From assembly GCA_015499985.1 (NCBI GenBank), contig JAAAUF010000766.1, positions 1 through 20,225 of the forward strand: a stretch of DNA of 20,225 nt, in the 5' to 3' direction. Shown in pieces: positions 1 to 9,235 of the stretch; within the stretch, counting starts at the first letter, position 1, and each line of letters opens with the position of its first letter. Made by a program: the position numbers and the translations under genes. The notes beneath the pieces are model-generated. The model searched no databases. It had not been told where the DNA came from and worked only from the letters and a program-made list of their open reading frames with translations. This DNA is from Haplosporangium gracile. Its lineage: Eukaryota; Mortierellomycota; Mortierellomycetes; Mortierellales; Mortierellaceae.

Positions 1-154
1 TTCTTTCACTCAGGATTTCTTGTGTGTTGAAAGAGCAAGGGATAATTCTAATGTTGAGATACAGAATTCCTTGATGTCCTAGATGCTAACATCTTCATCT
101 TCACATCTTACTGGATCGTTTTTTTTTTCTATGACGGCGATGGTGTGTGGATAG

Positions 155-520
155 TTGGATGAAAAGACGTCAGATAGGATTACATTCGTGGTCATGTACC
201 TCCTAGGCCTAATCGTCCCCATTTACGCCCTGGTTGATTTCGGAATTACGCGGTCGCAGCGATCGCGCGAGAATACCGCCACAACTACTGCCACTGCTGC
301 TGATGCTGCTGCTGCCGTCGCCGCCGTTACTGCGCCTACGACTATGGGTACTAACGGTGCTAACAGTAGTGTTGCCGGTGTAGGTGCAAGCAATGCGCCA
401 CCTACTGATACAAAGAATCTCCACGGAGATGAAGAAGTAAGAGAAACAAAAAAAACAACGTGTAATTTACTTGTAGGTGCATCAATTTGTGTAGCACTCA
501 AGAAAGTGAAAAGCAATTAA
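155..520 (+). CDS. Doubtful small membrane-protein exon or ORF
   Basis: Open frame of about 120 codons ending at TAA 518-520. It is not opened by ATG: the first in-frame ATG is at 194, so it is either a short protein from 194 or the last exon of a gene whose earlier exons lie to the left. A possible acceptor (GGATAG) ends at 154. The frame starts with one strongly hydrophobic stretch, about residues 10-30 (FVVMYLLGLIVPIYALVDFG), that could cross a membrane. An Ala/Thr-rich low-complexity segment follows (GCT/GCC/ACT codon runs, about 277-345). A possible 40-nt intron (GTAAGA at 437 to TTGTAG at 476) would change the C-terminus to a short tail. I recognise no family, and the low-complexity part may simply be an open repeat. 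Reality as a gene is uncertain. Confidence 0.3.
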   Translation: MDEKTSDRITFVVMYLLGLIVPIYALVDFGITRSQRSRENTATTTATAADAAAAVAAVTAPTTMGTNGANSSVAGVGASNAPPTDTKNLHGDEEVRETKKTTCNLLVGASICVALKKVKSN

Positions 521-792
521 TTTGCGCTCAAATTTTGGTTTTTTGGGAATAGGTATTTCACACAGGAGTGTTCATTCATCATATCTGAAAGACCGAATGA
601 AGCCGATAAGAAAAGGAAAAGGGTATATCTGAGATGACCAACACTAATAAAAAAAAAACAACTTTGAATAAAGTTTTTGTTGCTTCACGTCTCCCACAAG
701 AAAGTTACTGTGAATCTATGGGCAAAAAGAACAACGTTTTTAATTTTACGCTACCAAATGAAAAATGAAAAGCCCCTTTGCCCTCCAAAAAG
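521..792. other. AT-rich spacer, 3' flank of F-box gene 1
   Basis: No supported gene. This AT-rich spacer lies between the doubtful plus-strand frame and the stop codon of the minus-strand F-box gene. It should hold that gene's 3' untranslated region and polyadenylation site. No clear AATAAA for the minus strand was pinned down. Confidence 0.5.
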
Positions 793-2733
793 TTAGAGCC
801 AGTCGTCAAAACGCTTCTGGAGATAGTCCTTGCGCCCCGTCATCGCGTGCCCAGTTGGCGGTCGACGGATATCAATCCCGGGTAAATGCTTCATCAACCA
901 GTTTAAATGAGTATTCCCCTTGATCCGTTTAGGTTTCGCAGCCTGGTACTGAATCAACTCAATGACCTTCAACTGGGGCCAATGACGCGCCACCCATTCG
1001 ACCTCCCGCTGCTGGAACGTCTCCTCGATCTCCTCAGAGACTAAATGAACCGACCCCCGGAGTTCGCGTAGGTTCTTGAGCCGGTACAGATAGTTCAGGT
1101 ATCCGACCCGATCGGTCTTCTCGTTTCCTAAGGTGAGGAGCTGAGGGAACGCGGCCTTGTCGCGCATGTCATCCTCGATCCCGTTGTACAGTTCGTAGTC
1201 GGGGATGTCGTCGATATCGACCGCCAGGTATGCCTTCAGACCCAACACCTCCAGCTTGGTCATGCTCCCGACCTGGAAGTAAAACTTTTCTAACAAGACC
1301 CATCGTGCAAAATCCTTCTGTGACATGATCGTATTGGGGTCCTGAAGGTAGTAGGGGCATCGGGCCTCAAACTTGCCCCAGATGACCCTCATCTGGAGGA
1401 CCCGCAATCCATGACACACCCATGGCTGAGCAACCAAGTCCTCAATAGCGGCACGTCCTGTCGGACCCTCATCATTCACAATCTCTAATCTCTCCAAAGC
1501 CGCACAAGTCGTCAACAGCGCTCGGATGCCTTCACTGCACACAGTACGAGCATCGATCAGTCGGACATCCCGTAATGTGCGATGGTGTTGGTGGACCATG
1601 TTGACCATGCTCCTTGCCTCACCCCCGGCAAACTTTTCATAGTACACTGTCTGCAGCGTGTCCCAGGAAGTGTTGAGCCCCGCCAGCAACTCCAACACGA
1701 CATCCTCGACATGGAACGGTAGCTCCTGTCGGATTTTGACAGTCGAGACTTCAGGGCAGTGCTGCTGGATCCATGGACCGATCGTCCTGATTTCCTTCTC
1801 TCGACTCCCGAGCAGCACCAGGTCGAGTCGTTGGAGTCGTGGGCACAGTCGAAGGATATGAAAGTAGAGGGACATGTCGGCCTGTTTGGATATAGAGAGA
1901 ACGAGATGTCGCAGATTCCGTCGTGGTTCCTCGTCCGAATATAACCGCAGCGGTCCCAGCATCACATCCAAGTCTTCTGGTCCTGGTGTCAACTGGGGTA
2001 CAAACTCCTTAGGCACCTCTCCAGCTTCGATAACAAGCGACTCGAGCGAAGGACTGCAGCACAGAAACATGGTCCAGTAGACGTAGCGCCAATTGTCGCG
2101 GGAGGGGATGCTGTCGATGCTTAGGCGAGAGAGATGCTCCAGGCTATTGATAGCGCGCGCCAGGCTCCTGACTTCGAGGGATGATTGAAAGTAAACCGAC
2201 CGCAGCGAGACGTGAGTAAGGCCAGGGTTCAGCTGAATCAACCAGCACAGCTGGGCAAGCTCTTGGGTCGGGTACTGAATCTCAATCCGGGCGACATGAG
2301 CGATATAATAGTCCTGAAGCCCTCCATTTAAGGAACAGTCGAGACGAGTAAGTCGGTTCATTGGGTAAAACTTGGCAGGGAGACAATAGTTCGGGTCCGG
2401 CGCCGGAAGCCAAGGCGGGCGCTCAACCAAGAAAGACGTCGAGGAAGCGTCGTCCCTCAGCCCGTTGACATACATGATCAAATAACTACTTGTAATAGCA
2501 AGACTTGAAACAAACTTGGCTCGGCGACCCAAGTTCATCAGTTCTTGGAGAGAGGTCTCGACTTTTCTGTCGGCTGTGAATTCGAGATCTCGCCAGAGGA
2601 GGGGAACGAAGGAGTTGCGAAGGTGATGACATGTCTTTGCAAGGCGGGCGATGGACTTTTTTGTGAGGAAGGTCGATAGATGGGCACGGAGCTCTGGAAT
2701 CTGGAAGAATGTTGCAGAAGATGAATGTTGCAT
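793..2733 (-). CDS. F-box/leucine-rich-repeat protein (copy 1), 646 aa
   Basis: Single-exon gene. The open frame runs back to 2868 but only from a non-ATG codon through Asn/Lys/Thr-rich low complexity. The ATG at 2731-2733 has a good CACC context and directly precedes the F-box, so it is taken as the start. Residues 9-52 form an F-box: a helix around PELRAHL, SIARLAKTCHHLRNSF, then the family-typical ending LWRDLEF. The rest is a series of leucine-rich repeats (LTRLDCSLN, LTHVSLRSV, LSRLSIDSI, LESLVIEAG, LRHLVLSIS, LQRLDLVLL) up to a basic C-terminus. F-box proteins bind Skp1 and present targets to an SCF ubiquitin ligase; the target here is unknown. It is a clear paralogue of the gene at 9236-11326, sharing CWLIQLNP, LSIDxIP, and W-C-GLR followed by PYYLQ and LEVL--KA. 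Confidence 0.88.
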   Translation of the reverse strand: MQHSSSATFFQIPELRAHLSTFLTKKSIARLAKTCHHLRNSFVPLLWRDLEFTADRKVETSLQELMNLGRRAKFVSSLAITSSYLIMYVNGLRDDASSTSFLVERPPWLPAPDPNYCLPAKFYPMNRLTRLDCSLNGGLQDYYIAHVARIEIQYPTQELAQLCWLIQLNPGLTHVSLRSVYFQSSLEVRSLARAINSLEHLSRLSIDSIPSRDNWRYVYWTMFLCCSPSLESLVIEAGEVPKEFVPQLTPGPEDLDVMLGPLRLYSDEEPRRNLRHLVLSISKQADMSLYFHILRLCPRLQRLDLVLLGSREKEIRTIGPWIQQHCPEVSTVKIRQELPFHVEDVVLELLAGLNTSWDTLQTVYYEKFAGGEARSMVNMVHQHHRTLRDVRLIDARTVCSEGIRALLTTCAALERLEIVNDEGPTGRAAIEDLVAQPWVCHGLRVLQMRVIWGKFEARCPYYLQDPNTIMSQKDFARWVLLEKFYFQVGSMTKLEVLGLKAYLAVDIDDIPDYELYNGIEDDMRDKAAFPQLLTLGNEKTDRVGYLNYLYRLKNLRELRGSVHLVSEEIEETFQQREVEWVARHWPQLKVIELIQYQAAKPKRIKGNTHLNWLMKHLPGIDIRRPPTGHAMTGRKDYLQKRFDDWL

Positions 2734-3820
2734 GGTGAATGGTGGTTTGTAGTAGGTTGCTTTGTTGTTATTGTTTACTGATGCTGTTGGTTTGGTGATG
2801 TTGGTGAGGGTGATTGCTGGTGGGTTGTTTGCTTGCTTTTTAGGAGAGGATGAGTTCGCCGTGAGCAAAAAAAAAAAAAAAAAAAGAGGTGGGAGGGTGT
2901 TGGGAACGAGAGCGACAAGAGAGAAGAAAAGGCGAAAAAAAAAAGAAGTGGTAATGAGAAATAAACGAGAAAAAGGTAAAGAAAGTGAGTTCGTGAGTAG
3001 GCAAAGAGGATAGGGGGAGCAAACAAGAGGAAACTACAAGAGACGCAGTGGTAGAAAGGAAAAGAAAAAAAAAAAGCAATAACAAAAGCAAAAAAAAAAC
3101 GAAGCATAAACACAAAAATTAAGGTTTTTCACTTCTTTCGTCAACACTGACTGTGTTGCCCTCTCCCTTTCGTCCTTCAAGTATCGACCCTAACTCAAAA
3201 CAAAAGCAAAAACTGAAAAAACGCCCACGTTTTTTTCGTTGGGTGTGGTGTCCTGTCCGACTGTCCGTCCGCCACTCGGTCGGGGTACTAAAAACCTCTT
3301 TATTTGCACAAGAAAGATAAATGAGAAGAAAACCTTAACATGACCACACCTTTCTCTCTCTTTCTCTCTCCTTCTCATACTCGACTTTTGTGCACACTAA
3401 TCTTTTTTTTTGCAATTCACACATGGCTGTCCTTCCCTACAGCCCTCCTTGTTGTAATTAGAAATGCTTCTTTGCAAACATATCACATTCGAGTCGAGTT
3501 AGACACAGAACATGACAAGCGTCCTTGACGGACCAAAACACGTCATTTCCTAGCGAGGGGGGTCCTCCTTCTTTTCTTTCTTGTCCTCCCCCTCTGACTT
3601 TGTGCCTGATCTAATTTTCTTTTTACCGCAGACTAATGAACGAAGTGATTGATGAGGCGGTAAAGCTCAGCTTGGTTAAAAAATTAGCTTAGCAAACAAT
3701 TGGCATCGTTTTTTGTTTATTGTCCAAACACGATAAAAAAAACTCAATTGCATCATGAGCTCTTCCACTATCGACAATGCAAAACTACTAGCACCCACGC
3801 AAACAGCAGTCATAGTAATG
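2734..3820. promoter_or_regulatory. 5' flank of F-box gene 1, pyrimidine-rich on the coding strand
   Basis: About 1.1 kb without a supported gene. From 2865 to about 3115 the plus strand is almost all A and G, including a run of 19 A at 2867-2885, so the gene's coding strand is CT/T-rich just upstream of its start. Similar pyrimidine tracts precede other genes in this window. Open frames here are low-complexity Phe/Ser/Leu or Lys/Arg strings and are not credible proteins. The part from about 3120 to 3820 is mixed sequence holding the 3' end of the neighbouring monooxygenase pseudogene; I see no other element. Confidence 0.45.
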
Positions 3821-5723
3821 TCAGAAACAGTATCTCTGCGTCTCCTCTCGTAAAACTTTTCTCGCCTTCTCATCACTCGCCGAAACATTTGGAACACAAC
3901 CGATCTAATATCTAATATTCTCAACCATCTCCAAAAACCCGATCTGCGGTCGATTAGCAAATACTTGCTCCACACAAACCTTTTCCAAATTCTAGATTCA
4001 GTTGGCTATCGCCCTACCGATGCCCTTTTCCAAGATCTTTGCTAGGGCTCGACTGTTGTTGTAGGCGCTGATGACGGAGAAGAGTCGCTCGGCTTTGGTA
4101 TTCGGTGAACATTTGTTGGATGTCTTCGACACTGTTGGAGGGGATAGCGTATATCAGGTTGGTGAGCGCGATCGCGTCTTGCATCGCTGCCCTCGCTCCT
4201 GTTTTGTTCGAAGATAAAGAATACACATGATTGAAAACAGCAGCACACAAGACCCTGTTAAAGTTTATTCTGCTCCCACGAGAGGCTTGATGATTTCGAT
4301 TTCCGTGGTCACGTAATAAAAAATAAAAAAGCGGAAGCCCTTTTGACTTTTTATGTAAACGAACCTTGACCCCCCTGCGGGATGGAACTTGTGGCATGCT
4401 ATTTGTTATGTGAAGGCAGAAATGATTATTATCAGTTATTAGAGTTAACCGTTTCATGATCGCTCCTCAAAATTACTTATTAATCGTAGGTGTATTTGAC
4501 CACTGAATCACTAACGAGACCCCTCAGGAAGAATCACTCACCATCACTCAAAAAGAACGGTGCAACCAAAGTGCCAAGTCGTAAACCCCTTCTCTTCCAA
4601 CATGACCTTGAAGATCAGCTCCTTGGGGTCTGGTCACACATGTCTGCGATGGATCACAACCCAACACCAGACCGGCTAGCTGTGCTAAATAACATCCACT
4701 ATTAAAGGACAAGTAAGGCTAAAGAAAAAAGAAAGAGGGACTGTGTTGGCTATGTATTGTCTCAAAGCAATGAGATGTAGCAGGCGAAATGAAATTTAGT
4801 TTAACGCCCTGTTAAAAACAACCTACAGTGTAGGGCTTGCTGTCGTCAAAGGTAGAATAATACGGGCAAAGAGATTCATTACGCTCCGGGGAACTCTTCA
4901 ACATCAAGCGACGCAGTCAATCCCACAAGTCATGTAGAGCTGTACGGCGAATTCTCTTGATCTAACTCGGACAACTTGCCCTCCTTCACGAGTCACTCAT
5001 ACAACTGCTGACGAACAATACTGAACGCATCGTTTGCACCTACTAGGATGTCTCCGTGATATATTGTCCCGTCCGAGATCTCGGTCGTGATCTTGTCGGG
5101 AGTCTGTGAGCTTACCTGCACTCGTTTGCTTATGTGAATCTTGTTTTCTGGGACTTGCTTCAGAAGAAGGTTATAGAAGAGTGGATGGGAAACGATGTGC
5201 CCCGAATATCTTGACCTATATCATCGATCAGTATTTTCATCAGAGCGAAGGTTGAGTTGACAATAAAGATACAGGCGCATTTGTTGAAAAGAACCTTACA
5301 TTTTTCCCATTGTAGGGAGCTACGCGTAAATACGAGTTCCAAGTCGTCGGACCCACGGAACAGTCGCGCAGTGGTCATTGGTTTTGCCTATCGCCACGAA
5401 TTCGCCAAGCAAGGATAGTTGCTTCAATAGGGAGAGCACGTTCCCCCGATCGAAAGTGCGGATCCTTTAATTTTTTTTTTATAGCAGTCAGCAACATTCT
5501 TTACTGCATTCGTGTGCTGTAAACGTGGAGAGCATGCCAGTGTTGTACGCTTACCAAGGGGCTTGACTGTCGAAGCACGCTCCAGTATGATGTAAGGGAC
5601 GATTGCCTTCTCGAGAAGTGCAGCAAGCATGATACCTCCAATCCCAGCACCAACAATTATCACCGTCGGTGGCGACTGTGACCCTACCGCGGTCGATTCC
5701 CGCATTCTGCTGTGTAAAATCAA
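3821..5723 (-). pseudogene. FAD-dependent monooxygenase pseudogene
   Basis: Remnant of a PHBH-type (FAD-binding-3) flavin monooxygenase. The N-terminus is intact: VIIVGAGIGGIMLAALLE carries the dinucleotide-binding GxGxxG at 5634-5651, followed by ILERASTVKPLG. Two plausible introns survive: GTAAGC at 5554 to AAAG at 5465, rejoining L-G-S, and GTAAGG at 5299 to ATAG at 5216. After the first intron the frame is lost in the SIGGT motif. Later pieces sit in different frames: HPLFYNLLLKQVPENKIHI (about 5135-5192), GDILVGANDAF, a TGA at 4993-4995, another TGA at 4930-4932, PKELIFKVMLEEK (about 4590-4630), QDAIALTNLIYAIPSNSVED (about 4120-4185), YNNSRALAKILEKG (about 4020-4065), and RPQIGFLEMVEN (about 3915-3955) with a TAG at 3905-3907. 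The conserved GDxCH region is interrupted. The frame ends at TGA 3821-3823. The enzyme family hydroxylates small aromatic or isoprenoid substrates using NAD(P)H and O2; this copy cannot encode a whole enzyme. Confidence 0.85.
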
Positions 5724-6061
5724 TGTAGATGAAATTTGGCGAGATTCGAGAAGAAAGTGAATGCAGATGTGGAGATGTGGATGATGTGGAGATGAGAATG
5801 AAGAGAAAGAAGATTCATATATGGAAATGACTTCGAAAGTGGGGGAAAGCAGTGTTTGGTTCGTTCTTTATATTGCACGGTTGCTGGTTTTTTTCACTTT
5901 CTTCCGTGCTCTCTGTTGAAACTTACTTCCCTCTTAAAAGCCGGCCTGTGAGCGGGTAGAAAGTGCTCCCCTCTTTTCCCCTTCAAATCAGCGTTTCTCT
6001 CTCTCGTATCAACAGAAGTGGGTAAACCTTGTATATAAAAACACCCAAAGAAGAGACGCTG
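5724..6061. other. Spacer between the monooxygenase pseudogene and nuclease relic
   Basis: About 340 bases without a gene. Repeated GATGTGGA units occur at about 5767-5795, and AT-rich stretches such as TATATAAAA occur near 6032. This was probably the promoter of the now-dead monooxygenase gene. No terminal inverted repeat or target-site duplication belonging to the neighbouring nuclease relic was recognised. Confidence 0.35.
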
Positions 6062-7006
6062 TCAAAGGGTAGCTACAGTAGCAAAAGCGATCGAACCCGC
6101 CGCATCTCTGTGATTATGATTTACCCTAGTGATAAAGACCGTCTCCAGCTTGGTATGTTTGCTGGTGAGCCTGGTCTTGGTGTTAAACGAACCGAGTCCT
6201 ATCGCAATGATTGGCTTTGGGTCTCCTTCACAGAGCTTGTCCCCTTCAGATCCGTTGACCAGTCTCAGGATTGCCTTGATCACCATACTGTATGTTGATT
6301 CCTGCGCTTTTCGAAGATCCCGACTCTTGCAGAGGTACCAAGAGGTCCCGTAGAAGAACTCGAAGACAGCTTCTCGGTGTTCGATCATGTACTGGAGATA
6401 CCTAGCAGCCGACCCGAGACTGAGAGGGGAAATCCTGGACATCACCTTGTCAAAGCCCATGGCCTTCAGGCGGTCTTGCTACAAACGCCGGAATTTGATG
6501 GCCGGTTTGTAGAGGAAGGTTCATGAGACGATCACGGTCTCTCGTATTTCTCTGGTTCCGTCGATCCAGCGTCCATCAGCTGGTCCAATTCTTGTGACTC
6601 TTATAGTATTCTTTTCGTCAAGATCGATGCCAATGACGGAGGTCGCGTTGGGATCCGGGCAACCATTCTCTTCTGCGAATGTCAGCTCTAGATTCCGATC
6701 CTTGAACTGCGCTTGCTGGCTGAAGAAGGCGAGGCCTCGCGGCAGTCTTGAAGGTTGACCAGAAGAAGTCGTACAAGGTTGGTGCAAACCCAGGACGCTG
6801 CAACTGCGTCAACAATATCGATGCCGCAATGACTTGATGAGTCGGTTTGAATCATCACAGATATCTCCAGAGATCGACACTCGCATAGGGTCGTCCGTAT
6901 CGTGTTGCTTCTGATCTGCCAGTAAGGCGAGAGCTCGATCGATCAAAGGGTTATTGAATGTCAATGAAAAGCATGCTAAAACCGTTCTGCAGGGTTTCCC
7001 TCTCAA
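6062..7006 (-). pseudogene. TnpB/Fanzor-like RuvC nuclease relic
   Basis: Broken gene read right to left in several frames. GDICDDSNRLIKSLRH is at about 6820-6868, then QLQRPGFAPTLYDFFWSTFK in a second frame at about 6750-6805, then FSQQAQFKDRNLELTF and VIGIDLDEKNTI in a third. The Asp of GID (6623-6625) fits RuvC-I. That frame continues to 6062 but is cut by TGA at 6521-6523 and TAG at 6479-6481; the TAG probably replaced a Trp after FRR. FFYGTSWYLCKSRDLRKAQ and PIIAIGLGSFNTKTRLTSKH (about 6140-6220) resemble the GdGsF region of Fanzor proteins. NHNHRDAAGS near 6092-6121 resembles RuvC-III, with Asp at 6104-6106. The Cys4 zinc ribbon expected between these two is missing. Living relatives are RNA-guided DNA nucleases of mobile elements. 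The assignment rests on motif recognition; the relic cannot be functional. Confidence 0.6.
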
Positions 7007-8191
7007 AACACTGAATACAATTGACTTTTTGAAGCGACTGCGGTGCCCTTGTCTTCAAGTTCCCCAAACTCTGTGGTAGTGCCTGACCAGGTTGAAAACA
7101 GTCTTGAGTGATACTTCCCAGGTTCCGACAATGTGACCCGGTAAACTGAGTGATTGTCGCAATAGCTAGCCCCAGGTGGTCTATTTTTGGGATGTGTAGC
7201 TCTTCTAGTGCTGGGCAATGCCGATAATGCAAAAAAATTCCTCTGTCGTCGTCGTTAAGACCTGCTGAACAAAAAACGATTTCAGCTCCAGCAATGACTC
7301 CTATCGTCGAGGTGGAGGCGCCGATAAGGCGAGCAGGCCTGGGGTCCGTCAAGGCGCTGTTGGTATAAAACATCTCGATCCTCAGGTGTCGAAGTGAGGG
7401 AGGGCAGCTGAAAAACAGGGTTGAGCCAAAGAATCCTCACTCGGACCGGGGGAGCGAAAAGTGCAGCCTCGGCCCCCGCAGTTTGTTCAGGCCATAGATA
7501 ACGGTCGGCAATGTGTAAATGTCTCGAAAAGAGTCATAACCGACGTGATTCATGCCAATGTCGACCAGATGAGAGCTTTGGTGCATCAGTCAGGTAGGCT
7601 GCAGAAGCGACCTTGACGGACTGTCGTAGCTGGAGAGGTAGGCGCTGTGGAGGCGGTGGCGTATCAGTCGATTGAAGTTCATCTTGAAGTGTGTGAGGTT
7701 GCCCATGAGTGGGAGCAAAACCAGTTCCATCTGGGGAGAAAGGATGTCTGGCAACGATGTCCATTTTGGTATGGGAAATAGTCCTTGAATCAAAAGAGGA
7801 GCGCGCGAATCGTCGTCCTGTTCCCGTTCATGCTCCCGTTTCTGCTCCTGCACTTTGTCCCGCTCCTGCTGCTGAAAGGCTAAGATAGGATGAAACCGGT
7901 AAACCGCAAAGAGCAATCCCGAGTGGAGTGACTTGACATGCTGGATATTTCTGGCCAAGGCAGCCAGGTAGTCGCGAGATGCAATGCGTTCAAAACAGCA
8001 TCTGTCAAGACTGTTGAGCACCACACAACGGTAGACGGATGGCTCACGAAGGCGTGCCTGCTGAAGAAGACGTGCCTTTTGCATCTGGGGCGAGGGCGGA
8101 GGCATGGTTGTAGTCGTAACTGTATTCGTTGCGAAATCTCGTCATCGTTCGACAAAATCTCATCCAAGAGCTCGCTTCAATTGACGTCCAT
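6951..8191 (-). pseudogene. F-box/LRR-like pseudogene
   Basis: Decayed leucine-rich protein gene on the same strand as the intact F-box genes. It begins at an ATG (8189-8191) followed after four codons by TGA (8177-8179). SELLDEIL then follows, which could be the start of an F-box. Further pieces lie in different frames: SVYRCVVLNSLDRCCFERIA and LAALARNIQHVKSLHSGLLF (8105-7590 frame); DIGMNHVGYDSFRDIYTL and TVIYGLNKLRGPRLHF (about 7460-7565); and FFSCPPSLRHLRIEMF, CPALEELHIPKIDHLGLA and TGSHCRNLGSI in a further frame (down to 6951). The alternation of frames with in-frame stops argues for a pseudogene rather than introns. The last part runs directly into the nuclease relic near 6950-7000. The F-box assignment is less secure than the leucine-rich character. 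Confidence 0.55.
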
Positions 8192-8990
8192 CTTTGCTTG
8201 AGTACAAAGACAGGAAATCGAAGTTGAAAAATGATCCGACCAGTAAGAGTAGAAACACTCGCTGAAAGAGAGAGAAAAGAGAGAGAGAGAGCGACTTCAA
8301 CAAGCGTAGTTATTTCGAGCGTGTAAAAAAGTATGTAAACCAAATGCAAACAAAATCAAGTAAGCAGTCAGCTGAGGAACAGACGAACAATGTCAAGGGG
8401 CCAATCTTGCAAACGACAGAGAACGAAGAGAGCACGCGAAAGTTAATCATTTAGTTAATGTTAGTAGAGATTAATTAAAAGAGTCAGAATCTGATCGGAA
8501 GAGAGCAATGTGATTGTTTGTGCAGCAGAGAATGAGAGTGATGTGCACGTTGTACAAAAAGACTGAGGAAGGGGGGTCAGTGGAAGGAGAAGTAATCAAA
8601 AAGGAAAGGGAAAGAGTGGAGCGATTGCTTTTTTTTTTTTTTTTTTGCTTTCGTCGGTTACTCTTCTTTTTTGGCGTAGTCGTGATCTTTTTGAATTGTT
8701 TGTGTAAGTTTATGCGTTTGAGCAGGTGAAAGAAGGTAGGAGGAAAGGTAGTGAGCGAGCAAGTGATTGCAGAAGCAGAAGAGTGGAGTTAGTAATGAAG
8801 AGCAGTTAAACAAGAAAAGAAAGAGAGATAGGAAACGCGCCCATATTTATACATTTCTTGAGATGGATCACGTGCATTCAGTAACCAACTCGCGTCTATT
8901 CCAGCAACAATTTCTTCTCTTGCCTATTTCTTTTTCTTTCCCTTTTGGCATCCCCTTCTCTTCTTCTGCCATCATTCATGTCTTCGTTCT
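8192..8990. other. Purine-rich non-coding flank with GA repeat and T18
   Basis: About 800 bases without a supported gene. A GA-rich microsatellite at about 8260-8292 lies just upstream of the dead F-box-like gene and gives a CT-rich tract on its coding strand. A run of 18 T lies at 8629-8646. Open frames here (for example 8514-8729 and 8767-9078) are low-complexity and show no family resemblance. Confidence 0.4.
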
Positions 8991-9096
8991 GTCGCAGTTG
9001 TCAAACTCCTACATTGCAAGGTTAGAAACAGTGGTACGGATCAAATTGTATATATTGCAGTTAAACCTTGAAATGTAGGAGTTTGACAACTGCGAC
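8991..9096. repeat. Long inverted repeat (33-bp arms, 40-nt loop)
   Basis: The left arm at 8991-9023 (starting GTCGCAGTTGTCAAACTCCT) is the reverse complement of 9064-9096, with one mismatch in 33 bp. The 40-nt loop is AT-rich. A transcript of either strand would fold into a long, near-perfect hairpin. It lies 140 nt beyond the stop codon of the F-box gene ending at 9236. No target-site duplication flanks the arms (CGTTCT to the left, TATCGA to the right). Confidence 0.85.
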
Positions 9097-9235
9097 TATC
9101 GAAGCGACCTAAACTCAAATGGCAGCTTGAACGGTGAGCTGTCCGGTCGTTCACCTCTCTGGTCCAATTTTACGCAACATTGCTCAAAATGAGAAAAGAG
9201 CAACGCTGTCCGCGCCGTTCATCGGTTTATTTGCC

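Noticed and set aside
2734..2868. Longer N-terminus for F-box copy 1 starting at 2868
   Set aside because: The codon at 2868 is not ATG, and the added residues are low-complexity; the ATG at 2733 has good context and directly precedes the F-box.
2762..3115. Overlapping open frames on both strands (Lys/Arg-rich on plus, Phe/Ser/Leu-rich on minus)
   Set aside because: They are translations of a purine/pyrimidine-biased low-complexity tract upstream of F-box copy 1; no domain is seen and start codons are not convincing.
3676..3975. Minus-strand open frame of 99 codons with Arg-rich segments
   Set aside because: The overlapping frame carries the C-terminal monooxygenase remnants (RPQIGFLEMVEN, then VPNVSASDEKARKVL), so this one is a shadow.
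8991..9096. Hairpin as the terminal inverted repeats of a Tc1/mariner-type element
   Set aside because: No TA target duplication flanks the arms, and the 40-nt interior holds no transposase; kept only as an inverted repeat.
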